From SFWF01 sp045539925 (GTDB lineage Bacteria > Bacillota > Clostridia > Oscillospirales > Acutalibacteraceae): a stretch of DNA of 64,000 nt. Where the stretch lies: the NCBI GenBank assembly GCA_045539925.1, contig JAZQGH010000184.1, positions 70,328 through 134,327 of the forward strand, given 5' to 3'. Within the stretch, counting starts at the first letter, position 1. Every line of letters starts with the position of its first letter. The notes beneath the pieces are model-generated. The model saw only the letters and a list, made by a program, of their open reading frames with translations, did not search any database and was not told where the DNA came from. Shown here one piece after another: positions 53,241 through 61,848 of the stretch. A program made the translations under genes and the position numbers.

Positions 53241-53864
53241 ATGGATCTTAAAATCTCGAAAGGGAACTCCAAGCTAGGAGATATTCCGAGCGTTTCTCTT
53301 CCGGCAGGGATAACCTGCAGGGAAGATTGTGAGTGCGGAACAAAATGTTATGCCGCAAAGCTCGAAAGACTTCGTCCAAATGTAAAGGCCGCATACCGTC
53401 ATAACCTCGAGGTTTTGGAAAAAGATCCCGAAACTTACTGGCGCGAGGTCGAAGCCGCGATTATGATGGCAAGGTTTTTCAGGTTTCATGTGTCGGGTGA
53501 TATTCCAAACGCAGAATATTTCGAGAAGATGGTAGAAGTAGCAAAGCGTAACCGACACTGCGAAATCCTGTGCTTCACAAAGAAATACGACATAGTCAAC
53601 AACTTTATATATAACGGCTGGGCGCATCGACATACAATGCCGCTTATTCCGAAGAACCTTCATATCATCTATAGCGCGTGGCGAAACCTTTTGATGAAAA
53701 ATCCGTATGGTCTTCCGGAAGCTCATGTAAGATACCGTGACGGCTCAACAACTGCGTCAGAAAAAGCCAAGGAATGCGGTGGAAACTGCACGGATTGTGC
53801 GGTAACAAACGAAGGCTGCTGGACTCTCGGTGTGGGAGAACAGGTGGTTTTTAACGAACATTAA
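53241..53864 (+). CDS. GP88-family phage protein
   Basis: 207 residues starting 2 bases after the previous stop. The GP88 family pattern is clear: SKGNSKLGDIPSVSLPAGIT, CGTKCYAAK, FRFHVSGDIPNAEYF, CFTKKYD and a Cys-rich end (CGGNCTDCAVTNEGC). Several Cys suggest a metal centre. Function of the family is unknown. Confidence 0.87.
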   Translation: MDLKISKGNSKLGDIPSVSLPAGITCREDCECGTKCYAAKLERLRPNVKAAYRHNLEVLEKDPETYWREVEAAIMMARFFRFHVSGDIPNAEYFEKMVEVAKRNRHCEILCFTKKYDIVNNFIYNGWAHRHTMPLIPKNLHIIYSAWRNLLMKNPYGLPEAHVRYRDGSTTASEKAKECGGNCTDCAVTNEGCWTLGVGEQVVFNEH

Positions 53865-53890
53865 TTACATAAAAGGAAGGAATATAAGAA

Positions 53891-54295
53891 ATGACAACAG
53901 TAAAAAAGAGTTTTTGCGAAAATTGCAGTCACTGCGAGATCTGCTCGGTTAAAGAAGAATATAACCGTGTTTGCTGTATGATCGAAAACTCAATCGTAGC
54001 AGTGGGTTATATTGATAAATATAGAATAAGCGTAGAATGTCCTCATTACTCCCAGAGATTTGGAACCGTAAGAACTTCTTATGAACTGGGAACAAATGCG
54101 GCTGCTATCGATTATAATGGCGTTCTCGGATATACCGCAGCGTGGAATAATGTGCACACAGAAATTTCAGGAATTGCTGACGGCATAACAGCAACAGCAG
54201 CAACTGCAGTGGCGGCTGGCGAAAGAGCTTATTCCGACGCCGAAGTTTTTACAGATACGATAGCCACATTGGAGTCTGCAATAGGAGAAAACTAA
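53891..54295 (+). CDS. Cys-rich N-terminus plus Ala-rich helix, unknown
   Basis: 134 residues, AAGGAAGG. CENCSHCEICSVKEEYNRVC with a later ECPHY suggests zinc binding; the C-terminal 70 residues are Ala/Thr-rich. Not recognised. Confidence 0.75.
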   Translation: MTTVKKSFCENCSHCEICSVKEEYNRVCCMIENSIVAVGYIDKYRISVECPHYSQRFGTVRTSYELGTNAAAIDYNGVLGYTAAWNNVHTEISGIADGITATAATAVAAGERAYSDAEVFTDTIATLESAIGEN

Positions 54296-54532
54296 ATGTA
54301 TAAATATAAAATAGAACTTGTAACAACGGCTGATATTATGGATTTCGTGAATATCGTCTCTAAAGAGGAAGGAAGCGTAAAGCTCACAGATGATACAGGT
54401 TTTTGCGTTAACGGTAAGAGTATTCTTGGAGCTGTCGCAACAGTAGAGTGGAATTCACTTTACTGTGTTTCCGAAAACGATATCTACGGAAGAATCAAAA
54501 AATATTGTAAAGATGGAAGTATCCGAGAATGA
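54296..54532 (+). CDS. HPr-like fold candidate, unknown
   Basis: 78 residues directly after the previous stop. Sequence order (DIMDFVNIVSKEEGSVKLTD, then GKSILGAVATVEWN) resembles HPr-type small domains, but the phosphorylatable His is absent. Tentative. Confidence 0.72.
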   Translation: MYKYKIELVTTADIMDFVNIVSKEEGSVKLTDDTGFCVNGKSILGAVATVEWNSLYCVSENDIYGRIKKYCKDGSIRE

Positions 54533-54687
54533 GAATAAAGCCGGATGTCGCGTATTTCAACGGTAAAACTCCCGTGTATAAATGCTCTTGCGGTGCGGTT
54601 TTTAAACGCATAGACCTTATGTCCAATAAGCCTATGAAAGGAACGCGGGATTATTGCCCAAACTGTAAAGTAAAACTGGTGTTTTAA
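54529..54687 (+). CDS. Short zinc-ribbon protein
   Basis: 52 residues starting in an ATGA overlap. CSCGAVF and YCPNCK form a zinc ribbon. Function unknown. Confidence 0.7.
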   Translation: MRIKPDVAYFNGKTPVYKCSCGAVFKRIDLMSNKPMKGTRDYCPNCKVKLVF

Positions 54688-54699
54688 CGAGAGGTGTAT

Positions 54700-55029
54700 A
54701 TGTCAAATCTGAACCTGAAACTAAAAGACGGAACAGAGCTAATAAGCTACGAAGATGATTCATATTGCGATAAATTAGGGTGTCCGACCTGTGGTTACGG
54801 TCGCGAATATGTCACGGAAATACATATCAAAACCACGAATTATGATGTGGAAATTCAGCTTGTAAATGACTGTGATGACGCCTTCACAACCGCAGACGCA
54901 ATAAAGGTTTTCGCAGTGAACCTGTCTCTTTATGACGAAGAGGAATTCCTTGATTATATTGAGCAGAAGTTTAAGGCTCTCGATAATCTCAATACAGAAA
55001 TAAGAATAACAGAAGTGGAGCAAAGATAA
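54700..55029 (+). CDS. Unknown protein with CPTCGYG motif
   Basis: 109 residues from the ATG at 54700 (AGAGG); a GTG two codons earlier is possible. KLGCPTCGYGREYVTEIHI, then beta strands and an acidic C-terminal half. Not recognised. Confidence 0.75.
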   Translation: MSNLNLKLKDGTELISYEDDSYCDKLGCPTCGYGREYVTEIHIKTTNYDVEIQLVNDCDDAFTTADAIKVFAVNLSLYDEEEFLDYIEQKFKALDNLNTEIRITEVEQR

Positions 55030-55031
55030 TT

Positions 55032-55571
55032 ATGGCGATGATTGACTACGGCGCTTTAGCCTTTAAGAACGGTAAGCTCATCTCAACCGGAATGTTCACT
55101 CCGATGAAAGATATGGTCGGTTGGGAAGATACCGAAAGTGATACATATCATAACTACAGAGCGGATAAGGACGAGCCGCTGAATCTGAAAGGCAACTACT
55201 TTGCATACATTGGTGACTCAGAATGGACGGCGGCTTTTTATAAAAATCAAATCGTTGTAGTTCAGAGATTTAAAGACGGTACATTCCATTATATTCACGA
55301 GTATTTTAACGACACAAGATATACTTGGTCAAAGTGGCAAGCATATGTCACACTCGGATCGTGGATTAAAGTCACCAAAAGAAACGGTTATCAGGTATGT
55401 AAGTGGAAATATAAGGGCGATAAATATAAAGTATATTTCGGTTACGGAGTCGATTATCACAGCTATAAAAAATGGCGTATAGCCAATTACTACAGATCTC
55501 CGCAGTATAGACTCTATCAGCTAAAGACATGGATCGAAAATAAGATTTTTGATTATAAATATTTGAGATAA
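55032..55571 (+). CDS. Tyr/Trp/Lys-rich protein, unknown
   Basis: 179 residues starting 2 bases after the previous stop. Very rich in Tyr, Trp and Lys, with repeated YxxYKxW patterns in the C-terminal half. No domain recognised; could be a nucleic-acid- or polysaccharide-binding protein. Confidence 0.75.
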   Translation: MAMIDYGALAFKNGKLISTGMFTPMKDMVGWEDTESDTYHNYRADKDEPLNLKGNYFAYIGDSEWTAAFYKNQIVVVQRFKDGTFHYIHEYFNDTRYTWSKWQAYVTLGSWIKVTKRNGYQVCKWKYKGDKYKVYFGYGVDYHSYKKWRIANYYRSPQYRLYQLKTWIENKIFDYKYLR

Positions 55572-55597
55572 TACGAAAATTTTGAGAGGAGCAAATA

Positions 55598-56803
55598 ATG
55601 ATCGAATTAAGAGGTAAATATTCAGACGCCAAGGTTTTTACCGATATTGTTGACAATGAATCAATCTCACAGGTAATTAACCTCTTGAATCAGCCGTATG
55701 TTGAAGGCAGCAGAGTACGTATGATGCCTGATATCCATGCCGGAGCAGGCTGTACAATAGGCACAACAATGACGATAAAAGATAAGATTTGTCCAAACCT
55801 CGTGGGTGTCGATATCGGATGCGGAATGGAAACAATCCGTATTAGAGAACATTATATTGAGCCTCAGAAACTTGATAAGGTTATTCGAGCAAAGATTCCT
55901 TCGGGATTTGAGATTCGTAAAGATCCTCATCGTTATTCACAGAAAATTGATCTTAAGGAACTTTATTGTTCTTCTGCGATCAATATCGATAGAGCTTATA
56001 ACAGCATAGGCACACTCGGTGGAGGGAATCACTTCATCGAAGCTAACAAAGATGATGAGGGCGGAGTTTGGCTGGTGATTCATTCGGGAAGCAGGCATCT
56101 TGGTCTTGAGATCGCCAACTATTATCAGGAGGCGGCATATAAAGCTCTTACCACTTACAGTAAAGAAGAAACCGAGAAAATCATAGAAGATCTAAAACGA
56201 GCAGGCAGACAAAAAGAAATACAGGGAGTTTTGAAAAGCTTAAAGTCAAAACATACCTCTATTCCTAAGCCGCTTGCGTATGTTGAGGGAGTGTTGTTCG
56301 AACGCTACCTTCATGATATGAAAATCGCTCAGCGTTTCGCTGATTTGAATAGAAAAGCAATGATGGATACCATCGTGAAAGAGATGGGAGTTCATGTATC
56401 TGAGCAGTTTACAACTGTTCATAATTATATAGACGTTGAAAATATGATCCTTAGAAAGGGTGCTGTTTCCGCAAAAGACGGTGAACGGCTTCTTATTCCG
56501 ATAAATATGAGAGACGGAAGTCTGGTTTGTACCGGCAAGGGAAACGAAGACTGGAACTGTTCTGCTCCTCATGGTGCAGGAAGACTTATGAGCAGAAGTG
56601 AAGCTAAACGGACTTTTACTGTTTCGGAATTTAAGAAACAAATGGAAGGTGTTTATACAACATCTGTCGGACGCAGTACTCTCGACGAATGCCCGATGGC
56701 ATATAAAAACATCGAAGATATAGTAAACAATATTGATCCTACAGTAATGATCAACGCAATTATTAAGCCAATATATAACTTTAAGGCAGGAGAGGAAGAA
56801 TAA
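55598..56803 (+). CDS. rtcB: RtcB RNA ligase
   Basis: 401 residues, GAGGAG. RtcB signatures: MMPDIHAGAGCTIG, GVDIGCGMET with the metal-binding Cys, GTLGGGNHFIE, VIHSGSRHLG and the guanylylated-His region APHGAGRLMSR. It joins 2',3'-cyclic phosphate or 3'-phosphate RNA ends to 5'-OH ends. In a phage it could mend tRNAs cut by host anticodon nucleases. Confidence 0.95.
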   Translation: MIELRGKYSDAKVFTDIVDNESISQVINLLNQPYVEGSRVRMMPDIHAGAGCTIGTTMTIKDKICPNLVGVDIGCGMETIRIREHYIEPQKLDKVIRAKIPSGFEIRKDPHRYSQKIDLKELYCSSAINIDRAYNSIGTLGGGNHFIEANKDDEGGVWLVIHSGSRHLGLEIANYYQEAAYKALTTYSKEETEKIIEDLKRAGRQKEIQGVLKSLKSKHTSIPKPLAYVEGVLFERYLHDMKIAQRFADLNRKAMMDTIVKEMGVHVSEQFTTVHNYIDVENMILRKGAVSAKDGERLLIPINMRDGSLVCTGKGNEDWNCSAPHGAGRLMSRSEAKRTFTVSEFKKQMEGVYTTSVGRSTLDECPMAYKNIEDIVNNIDPTVMINAIIKPIYNFKAGEEE

Positions 56804-56804
56804 T

Positions 56805-57074
56805 ATGGAAGATAAAAAACTCGTTCAGGCAACGTATTATTTTGACATTGACACGGTAAGGGTCTCCAGTCCTATGGCTGTCGTAGATGAAACCGGTGAG
56901 TATTATGTAACAAATACAATCTGGGTTCTTAAGTCAGATATTAACAAAGTGAAATATACAGGATTTGCTGATCCGTCTCTTGAAGTAACGATGGTTAACG
57001 CAACGGAAGAACAGCTCCGTGACGCTCTCAGTAAGTGGTTTTCTGACAAGTCATACAAGGTTTGGAAGATGTGA
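56805..57074 (+). CDS. Unknown protein, paralogue of 57560-57826
   Basis: 89 residues starting 1 base after rtcB. Ends with a TEEQLRDALSKWFSDKSYKV helix matching LETLKTTLSRWFADEAHFV of the gene at 57560. Function unknown. Confidence 0.78.
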   Translation: MEDKKLVQATYYFDIDTVRVSSPMAVVDETGEYYVTNTIWVLKSDINKVKYTGFADPSLEVTMVNATEEQLRDALSKWFSDKSYKVWKM

Positions 57075-57133
57075 TTTTCACATTATGCGGTGAATATTCA
57101 CTGAACATTCACCCGAAAGGGAGAGGTTTGTAT

Positions 57134-57334
57134 ATGGAAACATATTTCTATGATTGCTATGATGAAAATTTCAAGCCTATAACGCAGGTTTTCTGCAAAG
57201 ACACAAAAGAACTGCTTGAAAAGGTGCCAAACGTAAAGTATCTTTTGTGCATTGATTTTGTAGACGGCAGATGCTTCAAAAGAGTCTCGGCTAATGGTGT
57301 TGGAGGTAAATGTGAAAGTAAGAGAATTCCTTGA
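57134..57334 (+). CDS. Unknown small protein
   Basis: 66 residues from the ATG at 57134 (GGGAGAGG). The frame extends to a TTG at 57062 that overlaps the previous gene, but the internal ATG has the better site. METYFYDCYDENFKPITQVF start. Overlaps the next gene. Confidence 0.68.
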   Translation: METYFYDCYDENFKPITQVFCKDTKELLEKVPNVKYLLCIDFVDGRCFKRVSANGVGGKCESKRIP

Positions 57335-57560
57335 TGTTGTGACTTTTAACATTATAGACTACGCAAAGATTTATGAAATGCGGTGGAATGAAAATTACAA
57401 TGATTATGACTGTAAGTATATCGACAAGCGAGTAAATAGTAAAAAAGATCTTGAACCTTACCTCGACTGTGAACTGGATTATTTTGATTATGAAACTCTG
57501 TACGGAGAATACGACGACAGCGCTCTTTATATAAAAATGCCGAAGGATAAAATTTGTTAA
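57312..57560 (+). CDS. Unknown acidic protein
   Basis: 82 residues from the GTG at 57312 (GGAGG, good spacing). Tyr/Asp-rich. Starts inside the previous gene and ends in a TAATG overlap with the next one. Confidence 0.7.
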   Translation: MKVREFLDVVTFNIIDYAKIYEMRWNENYNDYDCKYIDKRVNSKKDLEPYLDCELDYFDYETLYGEYDDSALYIKMPKDKIC

Positions 57561-57826
57561 TGAATATTACAAGTATCTACTATACCTTCCACAACAGGAA
57601 GGTAATCTTGAGAGTTTATAACATTGTAAAAGAAACGGAGAATTGTTTCTTTACGAAAAACGGTAGATATTTTAAGTCGGAGATCGGAGAACCGGTATTA
57701 AAATCAAGAACTGCATATCCATATATCGAACTGGTGATGATCGACGCGGATTTAGAAACTTTAAAAACGACATTAAGCAGATGGTTCGCAGATGAAGCGC
57801 ATTTCGTTCGTAATGTAAAAGGATAA
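57560..57826 (+). CDS. Unknown protein, paralogue of 56805-57074
   Basis: 88 residues from the ATG at 57560; an upstream TTG at 57554 has better ribosome-site spacing. See 56805-57074 for the shared C-terminal helix. Confidence 0.72.
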   Translation: MNITSIYYTFHNRKVILRVYNIVKETENCFFTKNGRYFKSEIGEPVLKSRTAYPYIELVMIDADLETLKTTLSRWFADEAHFVRNVKG

Positions 57827-57844
57827 TTTTTGATGGGGGTAAAT

Positions 57845-58063
57845 ATGAGATTTTGGATTGATTTCTTCAAGGACAAAAGATTTAACCTTAGATTCAAAAT
57901 TGCAAATCTGGTTATGGGAGATCGGCTGAGAGAGTATTTGGCCGTGAACTGTGCCGCTTTGCAAGCAGTCTCCGAGACCGAGAGATTTACGGAGTTCCAT
58001 AAAAAGAAGATCAACAGGATCGCCTGTGATCTGCGTAGCCTTATGGATAATACCAAAGGATAA
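57845..58063 (+). CDS. Small basic helical protein
   Basis: 72 residues from the ATG at 57845 (GGGGG); longer starts at 57830 are possible. Amphipathic helices, no known domain. Confidence 0.7.
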   Translation: MRFWIDFFKDKRFNLRFKIANLVMGDRLREYLAVNCAALQAVSETERFTEFHKKKINRIACDLRSLMDNTKG

Positions 58064-58082
58064 TTTTATAGGGGGTTATCTT

Positions 58083-58436
58083 ATGTGGTGTGATGGACTT
58101 GATTTGGAAGAGTGGGAAGAATTACACGAACACGATAAAATAGATTATCTTCATGGGCATTGTGATGAATGGGTATTGGAACATTTTCAAGATGGAGATA
58201 TTGCAGTTATTTGGAATGAGTTTAGGGAAGAGATTGGCAAAGTAGCATTGATACATTGCTATATTGTCAGAAATGGAAAATATCTGGATATTCGTGGAGA
58301 AACAGAAAGTATTGAAGATGTAGAAGAAGGATTCGACTATGGTTATGACAATGACACATACGAATGTTGTAGCTTAGAAGAATACAAAAGAATGATAAGA
58401 AAGATTTGTCATTACAGAAGCAAGAAGTGGAAATAA
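58083..58436 (+). CDS. Unknown acidic protein
   Basis: 117 residues from the ATG at 58083 (AGGGGG). DGLDLEEWEELHEHDKIDYL, DIAVIWNEFREEIGKVALIH. From here to about 59.1 kb the genes look more AT-rich than upstream. Not recognised. Confidence 0.78.
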   Translation: MWCDGLDLEEWEELHEHDKIDYLHGHCDEWVLEHFQDGDIAVIWNEFREEIGKVALIHCYIVRNGKYLDIRGETESIEDVEEGFDYGYDNDTYECCSLEEYKRMIRKICHYRSKKWK

Positions 58437-58462
58437 AATGACGATTTTAAGGTGATAGTAAT

Positions 58463-58639
58463 ATGATGGGCTATAAAGTCGATAAAAACAAGCCGATTAA
58501 AATAGAATTTAATTATTATGCAAGAGGATTCTATTGTCCCACTTGTAACACAGGAGTGGAAAATAAAGACCAAAAATGCAAGTTTTGTGGTCAGAAGTTG
58601 TTAAATGCTTATGAATTTAATAAGCACATAAAAGAGTGA
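58463..58639 (+). CDS. Short zinc-ribbon protein
   Basis: 58 residues, AAGGTGA. FYCPTCNTGVENKDQKCKFC is a four-Cys zinc ribbon. Function unknown. Confidence 0.75.
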   Translation: MMGYKVDKNKPIKIEFNYYARGFYCPTCNTGVENKDQKCKFCGQKLLNAYEFNKHIKE

Positions 58640-58655
58640 TTTGATAGGAGACATC

Positions 58656-58964
58656 ATGACTGTTGATATAATGTTTAATGTACTAAATAAGTTACTCAAA
58701 CAAAAGATGATCAAGATAACTGTTAATGTTGCCGTTAATGCCGTAGTTTCAGACTTATTTAATCTTCCCGGTATTATTCTGCCACGAGGATATGGTGTGT
58801 GGGAAATTAACGGTATTCGAGTTAAAGAGTCGTCTTCTCGGTTGTTATCAGAGTGTGCTATTGATAATAAAGTATGTTTAGTATTAAAACGAAAGTGTGA
58901 CGGGTGTCTACTAACATGGAATGCCCTTAGTAACTGCTGGGAATTAGTACCAGCAAATGTTTAA
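58656..58964 (+). CDS. Unknown protein
   Basis: 102 residues from the ATG at 58656 (AGGAG). Hydrophobic alpha/beta N-terminus (KITVNVAVNAVVSDLFNLPG), Cys-containing C-terminus. Not recognised. Confidence 0.72.
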   Translation: MTVDIMFNVLNKLLKQKMIKITVNVAVNAVVSDLFNLPGIILPRGYGVWEINGIRVKESSSRLLSECAIDNKVCLVLKRKCDGCLLTWNALSNCWELVPANV

Positions 58965-58988
58965 GCATGGCTTTAAGCGGAGGTTGTT

Positions 58989-59114
58989 ATGAAGAAGTTC
59001 TCTATTTACCACAGAACTTTACGAATACATTATCTATCTATACAGTCATATCGAACAACTCGAAAAAGACAAGAGGTATTTATTAAAACGTGTGTTAAAA
59101 GAGAGGAAATATAA
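58989..59114 (+). pseudogene. Small gene, possibly frameshifted
   Basis: A GCGGAGG site precedes ATG at 58989; the direct reading gives 41 residues of odd composition (Arg/Thr/His/Tyr). A neighbouring frame over the same bases reads a much more natural helix (ELYEYIIYLYSHIEQLEKDK and on), lacking a start. One base change near 59,000 would join start and helix. Either a recent frameshift or a recoded gene. Confidence 0.4.
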
Positions 59115-59311
59115 TGAGAAGAATAATCGCAGTAATCGAAGTAGATGACGACATGGCCATTGCAGAAGATATGGGCACCATCGAGTATCTTGAAAGAGAG
59201 TTCGGGTGGTTGTCTGATAGCGGTGTCTTCCTTGGTGAAGCGAGAATTATAGACGGCGATGATCCGGAAGACAACGAGGCGATACAAATGATCGATGAAA
59301 TCTTCCTGTAA
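59114..59311 (+). CDS. Small acidic protein
   Basis: 65 residues, AGAGG, TAATG overlap with the previous frame. Strand RRIIAVIEVDDDM then acidic helices. Unknown. Confidence 0.72.
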   Translation: MRRIIAVIEVDDDMAIAEDMGTIEYLEREFGWLSDSGVFLGEARIIDGDDPEDNEAIQMIDEIFL

Positions 59312-59323
59312 AAGAGGATAAGA

Positions 59324-59650
59324 ATGACTAAAGAAGAAGCAACAGTATACACTAAATACGAAACAGATACATTGCTGATCGAAAAAACTTCAATAGCCGA
59401 TCTCGACTCTCGCGCCAGTCTAATTCATTATCGTATTGACGATGTCTACGGTCGAATTGATTCTGTTGACGAGCGTATTAGCCGTATAGAATACATAACC
59501 GAATACCTCGAGGACATGAAAGACCGAATCGCTCGCGAGGTAATAGATGAGTTAACAATTAACCTCCGTCGTTTCTTTAATGAAAGAGACGTTCAGAGTA
59601 TGACAGAGGAAGAGTTCAACGCGGAAATCACGAACTTCCTATTTGGCTGA
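59324..59650 (+). CDS. Coiled-coil protein
   Basis: 108 residues. IDDVYGRIDSVDERISRIEY shows heptad-like hydrophobic spacing; the remainder is helical and acidic. Unknown function. Confidence 0.75.
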   Translation: MTKEEATVYTKYETDTLLIEKTSIADLDSRASLIHYRIDDVYGRIDSVDERISRIEYITEYLEDMKDRIAREVIDELTINLRRFFNERDVQSMTEEEFNAEITNFLFG

Positions 59651-59670
59651 TTTTTTAGAAGGGATATAAC

Positions 59671-59994
59671 ATGAGCTATAAAGTAGGCGATTATGTAGTA
59701 ATAACAAAATCTAATATAGCACACTATCACCTCGGGGAAGAGGATGTAGGCCTCGTCGCTAAGATCGTTATGACAGACAATTACAGATGTCTTTTAGAGT
59801 TTGATGAGCCTCACATTTGGACTTACGACGGCCGCACTGGTGGATACAACGTAGATAAAAAGCGTTATTATGGATACTCGTCATTTAAACCCGCAACCGA
59901 ATCTTCTTTTTATCTTACAAACGATAATAAAACTATCCTTTGCGAAATTTACAAAAACCGCGTGATCAGTATAAGAGATCTGGAGGAACTATGA
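59671..59994 (+). CDS. SH3/KOW-like paralogue 8
   Basis: 107 residues. YKVGDYVVITKSNIAHYHLG, CLLEFDEPHIWTYDG, KRYYGYSSFKPA. ATGA overlap with the next paralogue. Second cluster of the family, about 16 kb from the first. Confidence 0.82.
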   Translation: MSYKVGDYVVITKSNIAHYHLGEEDVGLVAKIVMTDNYRCLLEFDEPHIWTYDGRTGGYNVDKKRYYGYSSFKPATESSFYLTNDNKTILCEIYKNRVISIRDLEEL

Positions 59995-60299
59995 GCAACA
60001 GTTACATTGAATATAAACCCGGCGACATTGTAGAGATTATTTCAACGAACCTTGACGACGAAGAAGAGGGGCATGATGTCGGTCTTCTGGCGAAGGTTGT
60101 GTCGGGCAATCTACTTGTCGAATTTGACCACCCGTATCCTTGGACGCATGATGGCACTTGCTCAAACTGGGGTGTAGGCAAAAGAAGGTTTTACTCTAGG
60201 TTCGAAGTAGCTCCGGCAAACGTAGAGAGCTTCGTTATATGGAATTCCTTAAAATGTGTGGTTTTTCAAAACAGAATTGTTAACTTGTCAGTGATATGA
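59991..60299 (+). CDS. SH3/KOW-like paralogue 9
   Basis: 102 residues from the ATG at 59991 (GGAGG). YKPGDIVEIISTNLDDEE, LLVEFDHPYPWTHDG, KRRFYSRFEVAPA. Confidence 0.82.
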   Translation: MSNSYIEYKPGDIVEIISTNLDDEEEGHDVGLLAKVVSGNLLVEFDHPYPWTHDGTCSNWGVGKRRFYSRFEVAPANVESFVIWNSLKCVVFQNRIVNLSVI

Positions 60300-60307
60300 G
60301 GGAGAAA

Positions 60308-60649
60308 ATGCAACCTAAGTTTTCAGTAGGCGATATAGTTGAAGTCAAAAGTTCAAATATCCATACTTATTATACAGAAGGAAACGACGTTGGACTCATA
60401 GGAGAGATTGTAGACATACATGTAGAAGGGGACTTTCTGGTTGAATTCGATAAAGCATATGATTTTACACATGATGGTAACTGCAGAGGTTTCGGAATAG
60501 GAAAAAGAAGGTATTATTCGCCGGCTCACTTGGCGTTTGCCAAAACAGATCTGGTCAGGATAAAGAACGATTCGTTCTGTGAAATAGTTCAGAATCGAGT
60601 CGTAAGAATCGGAAGAAATCGTCCTCGTAATAGAATAGAAAGGGAATAA
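60308..60649 (+). CDS. SH3/KOW-like paralogue 10
   Basis: 113 residues from the ATG at 60308 (GAGGGAG); the ATG at 60296 in an ATGA overlap is an alternative. FSVGDIVEVKSSNIHTYYTE, FLVEFDKAYDFTHDGNC, KRRYYSPAHLAFA; basic C-terminal tail. Confidence 0.82.
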   Translation: MQPKFSVGDIVEVKSSNIHTYYTEGNDVGLIGEIVDIHVEGDFLVEFDKAYDFTHDGNCRGFGIGKRRYYSPAHLAFAKTDLVRIKNDSFCEIVQNRVVRIGRNRPRNRIERE

Positions 60650-60651
60650 GA

Positions 60652-61191
60652 ATGTACTTTATTATAGGGATCATTTTGGCTGTTATAGGAATTTTGGTTG
60701 TTATCGGATCTGATAACGATATTATTGGATTTATTTTGGCAGTTATAGGACTTGCCGTCTTTGATCTTAATTTAGTTGCTATCGGGTCTGATTACGATTA
60801 TTTTTCTTATCCTAAAATCAGGTTCGCTTCATTTCTGAAATTTTACGATCTTAACCCTGAAAGATGGAGCTTTGGTTTTCTTACAGTCGCGTGTCAAACC
60901 GAAGATAATAACCGTCTTGTGAACAGATATGAACACTTCAGATTCGGTTTTTTAGACACAGTAAAATACGTCTTTTATAAACATAAATTGAAGCGTGAAC
61001 TCGAAAAAGATAAGCAGGCAGAGATAACGAAGCGTATGATAAACGCCGTCAAAGGAGATATAGAACGTGTTAAGAATCTTGCAGAAGAAGAACAGAAGTC
61101 TGCAATTCAGATATTAACAGATATTAAAGACGGCAAGGATAATAAAGCAAAGAAAAATAAGTCCAGCGCACGCTGGATTTTTCATATTTAA
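60652..61191 (+). CDS. Membrane protein, two N-terminal helices
   Basis: 179 residues. Two hydrophobic segments with a repeated motif (IIGIILAVIGILVVIGSDND, then IIGFILAVIGLAVF) form a hairpin; the C-terminal 110 residues are soluble and basic. The last codons coincide with a terminator hairpin CCAGC-GCAC-GCTGG plus ATTTTT (61163-61181). Confidence 0.8.
   Translation: MYFIIGIILAVIGILVVIGSDNDIIGFILAVIGLAVFDLNLVAIGSDYDYFSYPKIRFASFLKFYDLNPERWSFGFLTVACQTEDNNRLVNRYEHFRFGFLDTVKYVFYKHKLKRELEKDKQAEITKRMINAVKGDIERVKNLAEEEQKSAIQILTDIKDGKDNKAKKNKSSARWIFHI
61162..61182 (+). terminator. Terminator-like hairpin overlapping a gene end
   Basis: TCCAGC-GCAC-GCTGGA followed by TTTTT, within the last codons of the membrane protein gene. 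Confidence 0.7.
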
Positions 61192-61209
61192 TACAAAGGA
61201 GAAAACAGT

Positions 61210-61791
61210 ATGAGTACTTTTTATATCGGAGACCTTCATTTCGGTCATAAGAACTGCATGGCGTATGATAACAGAGAATTTCCAAGTATCGAAACTCATG
61301 ACGAAGCTCTGATTGAAAACTGGAATTCTGTCGTTGGTGTAGACGATGAAGTGTGGATCCTCGGAGATATAAGCTGGTACGGTGCGGTAAAAACAGTCGA
61401 GCTTCTGAATAGACTCAACGGGATCAAGAAGCTCTGCAAAGGTAATCACGATAAGAAGTTCCTTAAAAATAAAGAATTCCGCGATGTTTTCGCGGAAATT
61501 GTTGACTATAAAGAGATTGAGTTTGATGATGACACCGGAGTTGTGCTCAGCCACTATCCGATTCCTTGCTTCAACAAGCACTATTACGGATGGTATCATC
61601 TGTATGCTCATGTTCACACAAGCTTTGAATGGAATATGATGAAGCAGGTAAAGTATCAGATGGAAGCTCTTTATGATACTCCTTGTAATATGTATAACGT
61701 AGGCTGCATGGTTCCTTATATGAGCTATACGCCGAAAACAATCTCTGAAATTGCAGCGGCAGTTGGTATCTATGAAAAGTCAGTGACTTAA
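61210..61791 (+). CDS. Metallophosphoesterase
   Basis: 193 residues, AAGGAG. YIGDLHFGHKN, ILGDISWYG, CKGNHDKKF, VLSHYP and YAHVHTSF give the full calcineurin-like metal set. Similar short enzymes are widespread in phages; substrate unknown. Confidence 0.92.
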   Translation: MSTFYIGDLHFGHKNCMAYDNREFPSIETHDEALIENWNSVVGVDDEVWILGDISWYGAVKTVELLNRLNGIKKLCKGNHDKKFLKNKEFRDVFAEIVDYKEIEFDDDTGVVLSHYPIPCFNKHYYGWYHLYAHVHTSFEWNMMKQVKYQMEALYDTPCNMYNVGCMVPYMSYTPKTISEIAAAVGIYEKSVT

Positions 61792-61848
61792 AAGTTTGAA
61801 AAGTCAGGTTTTTGAGTCCAAAAAGTGTTTGAAAAGTAGGAATTTATA

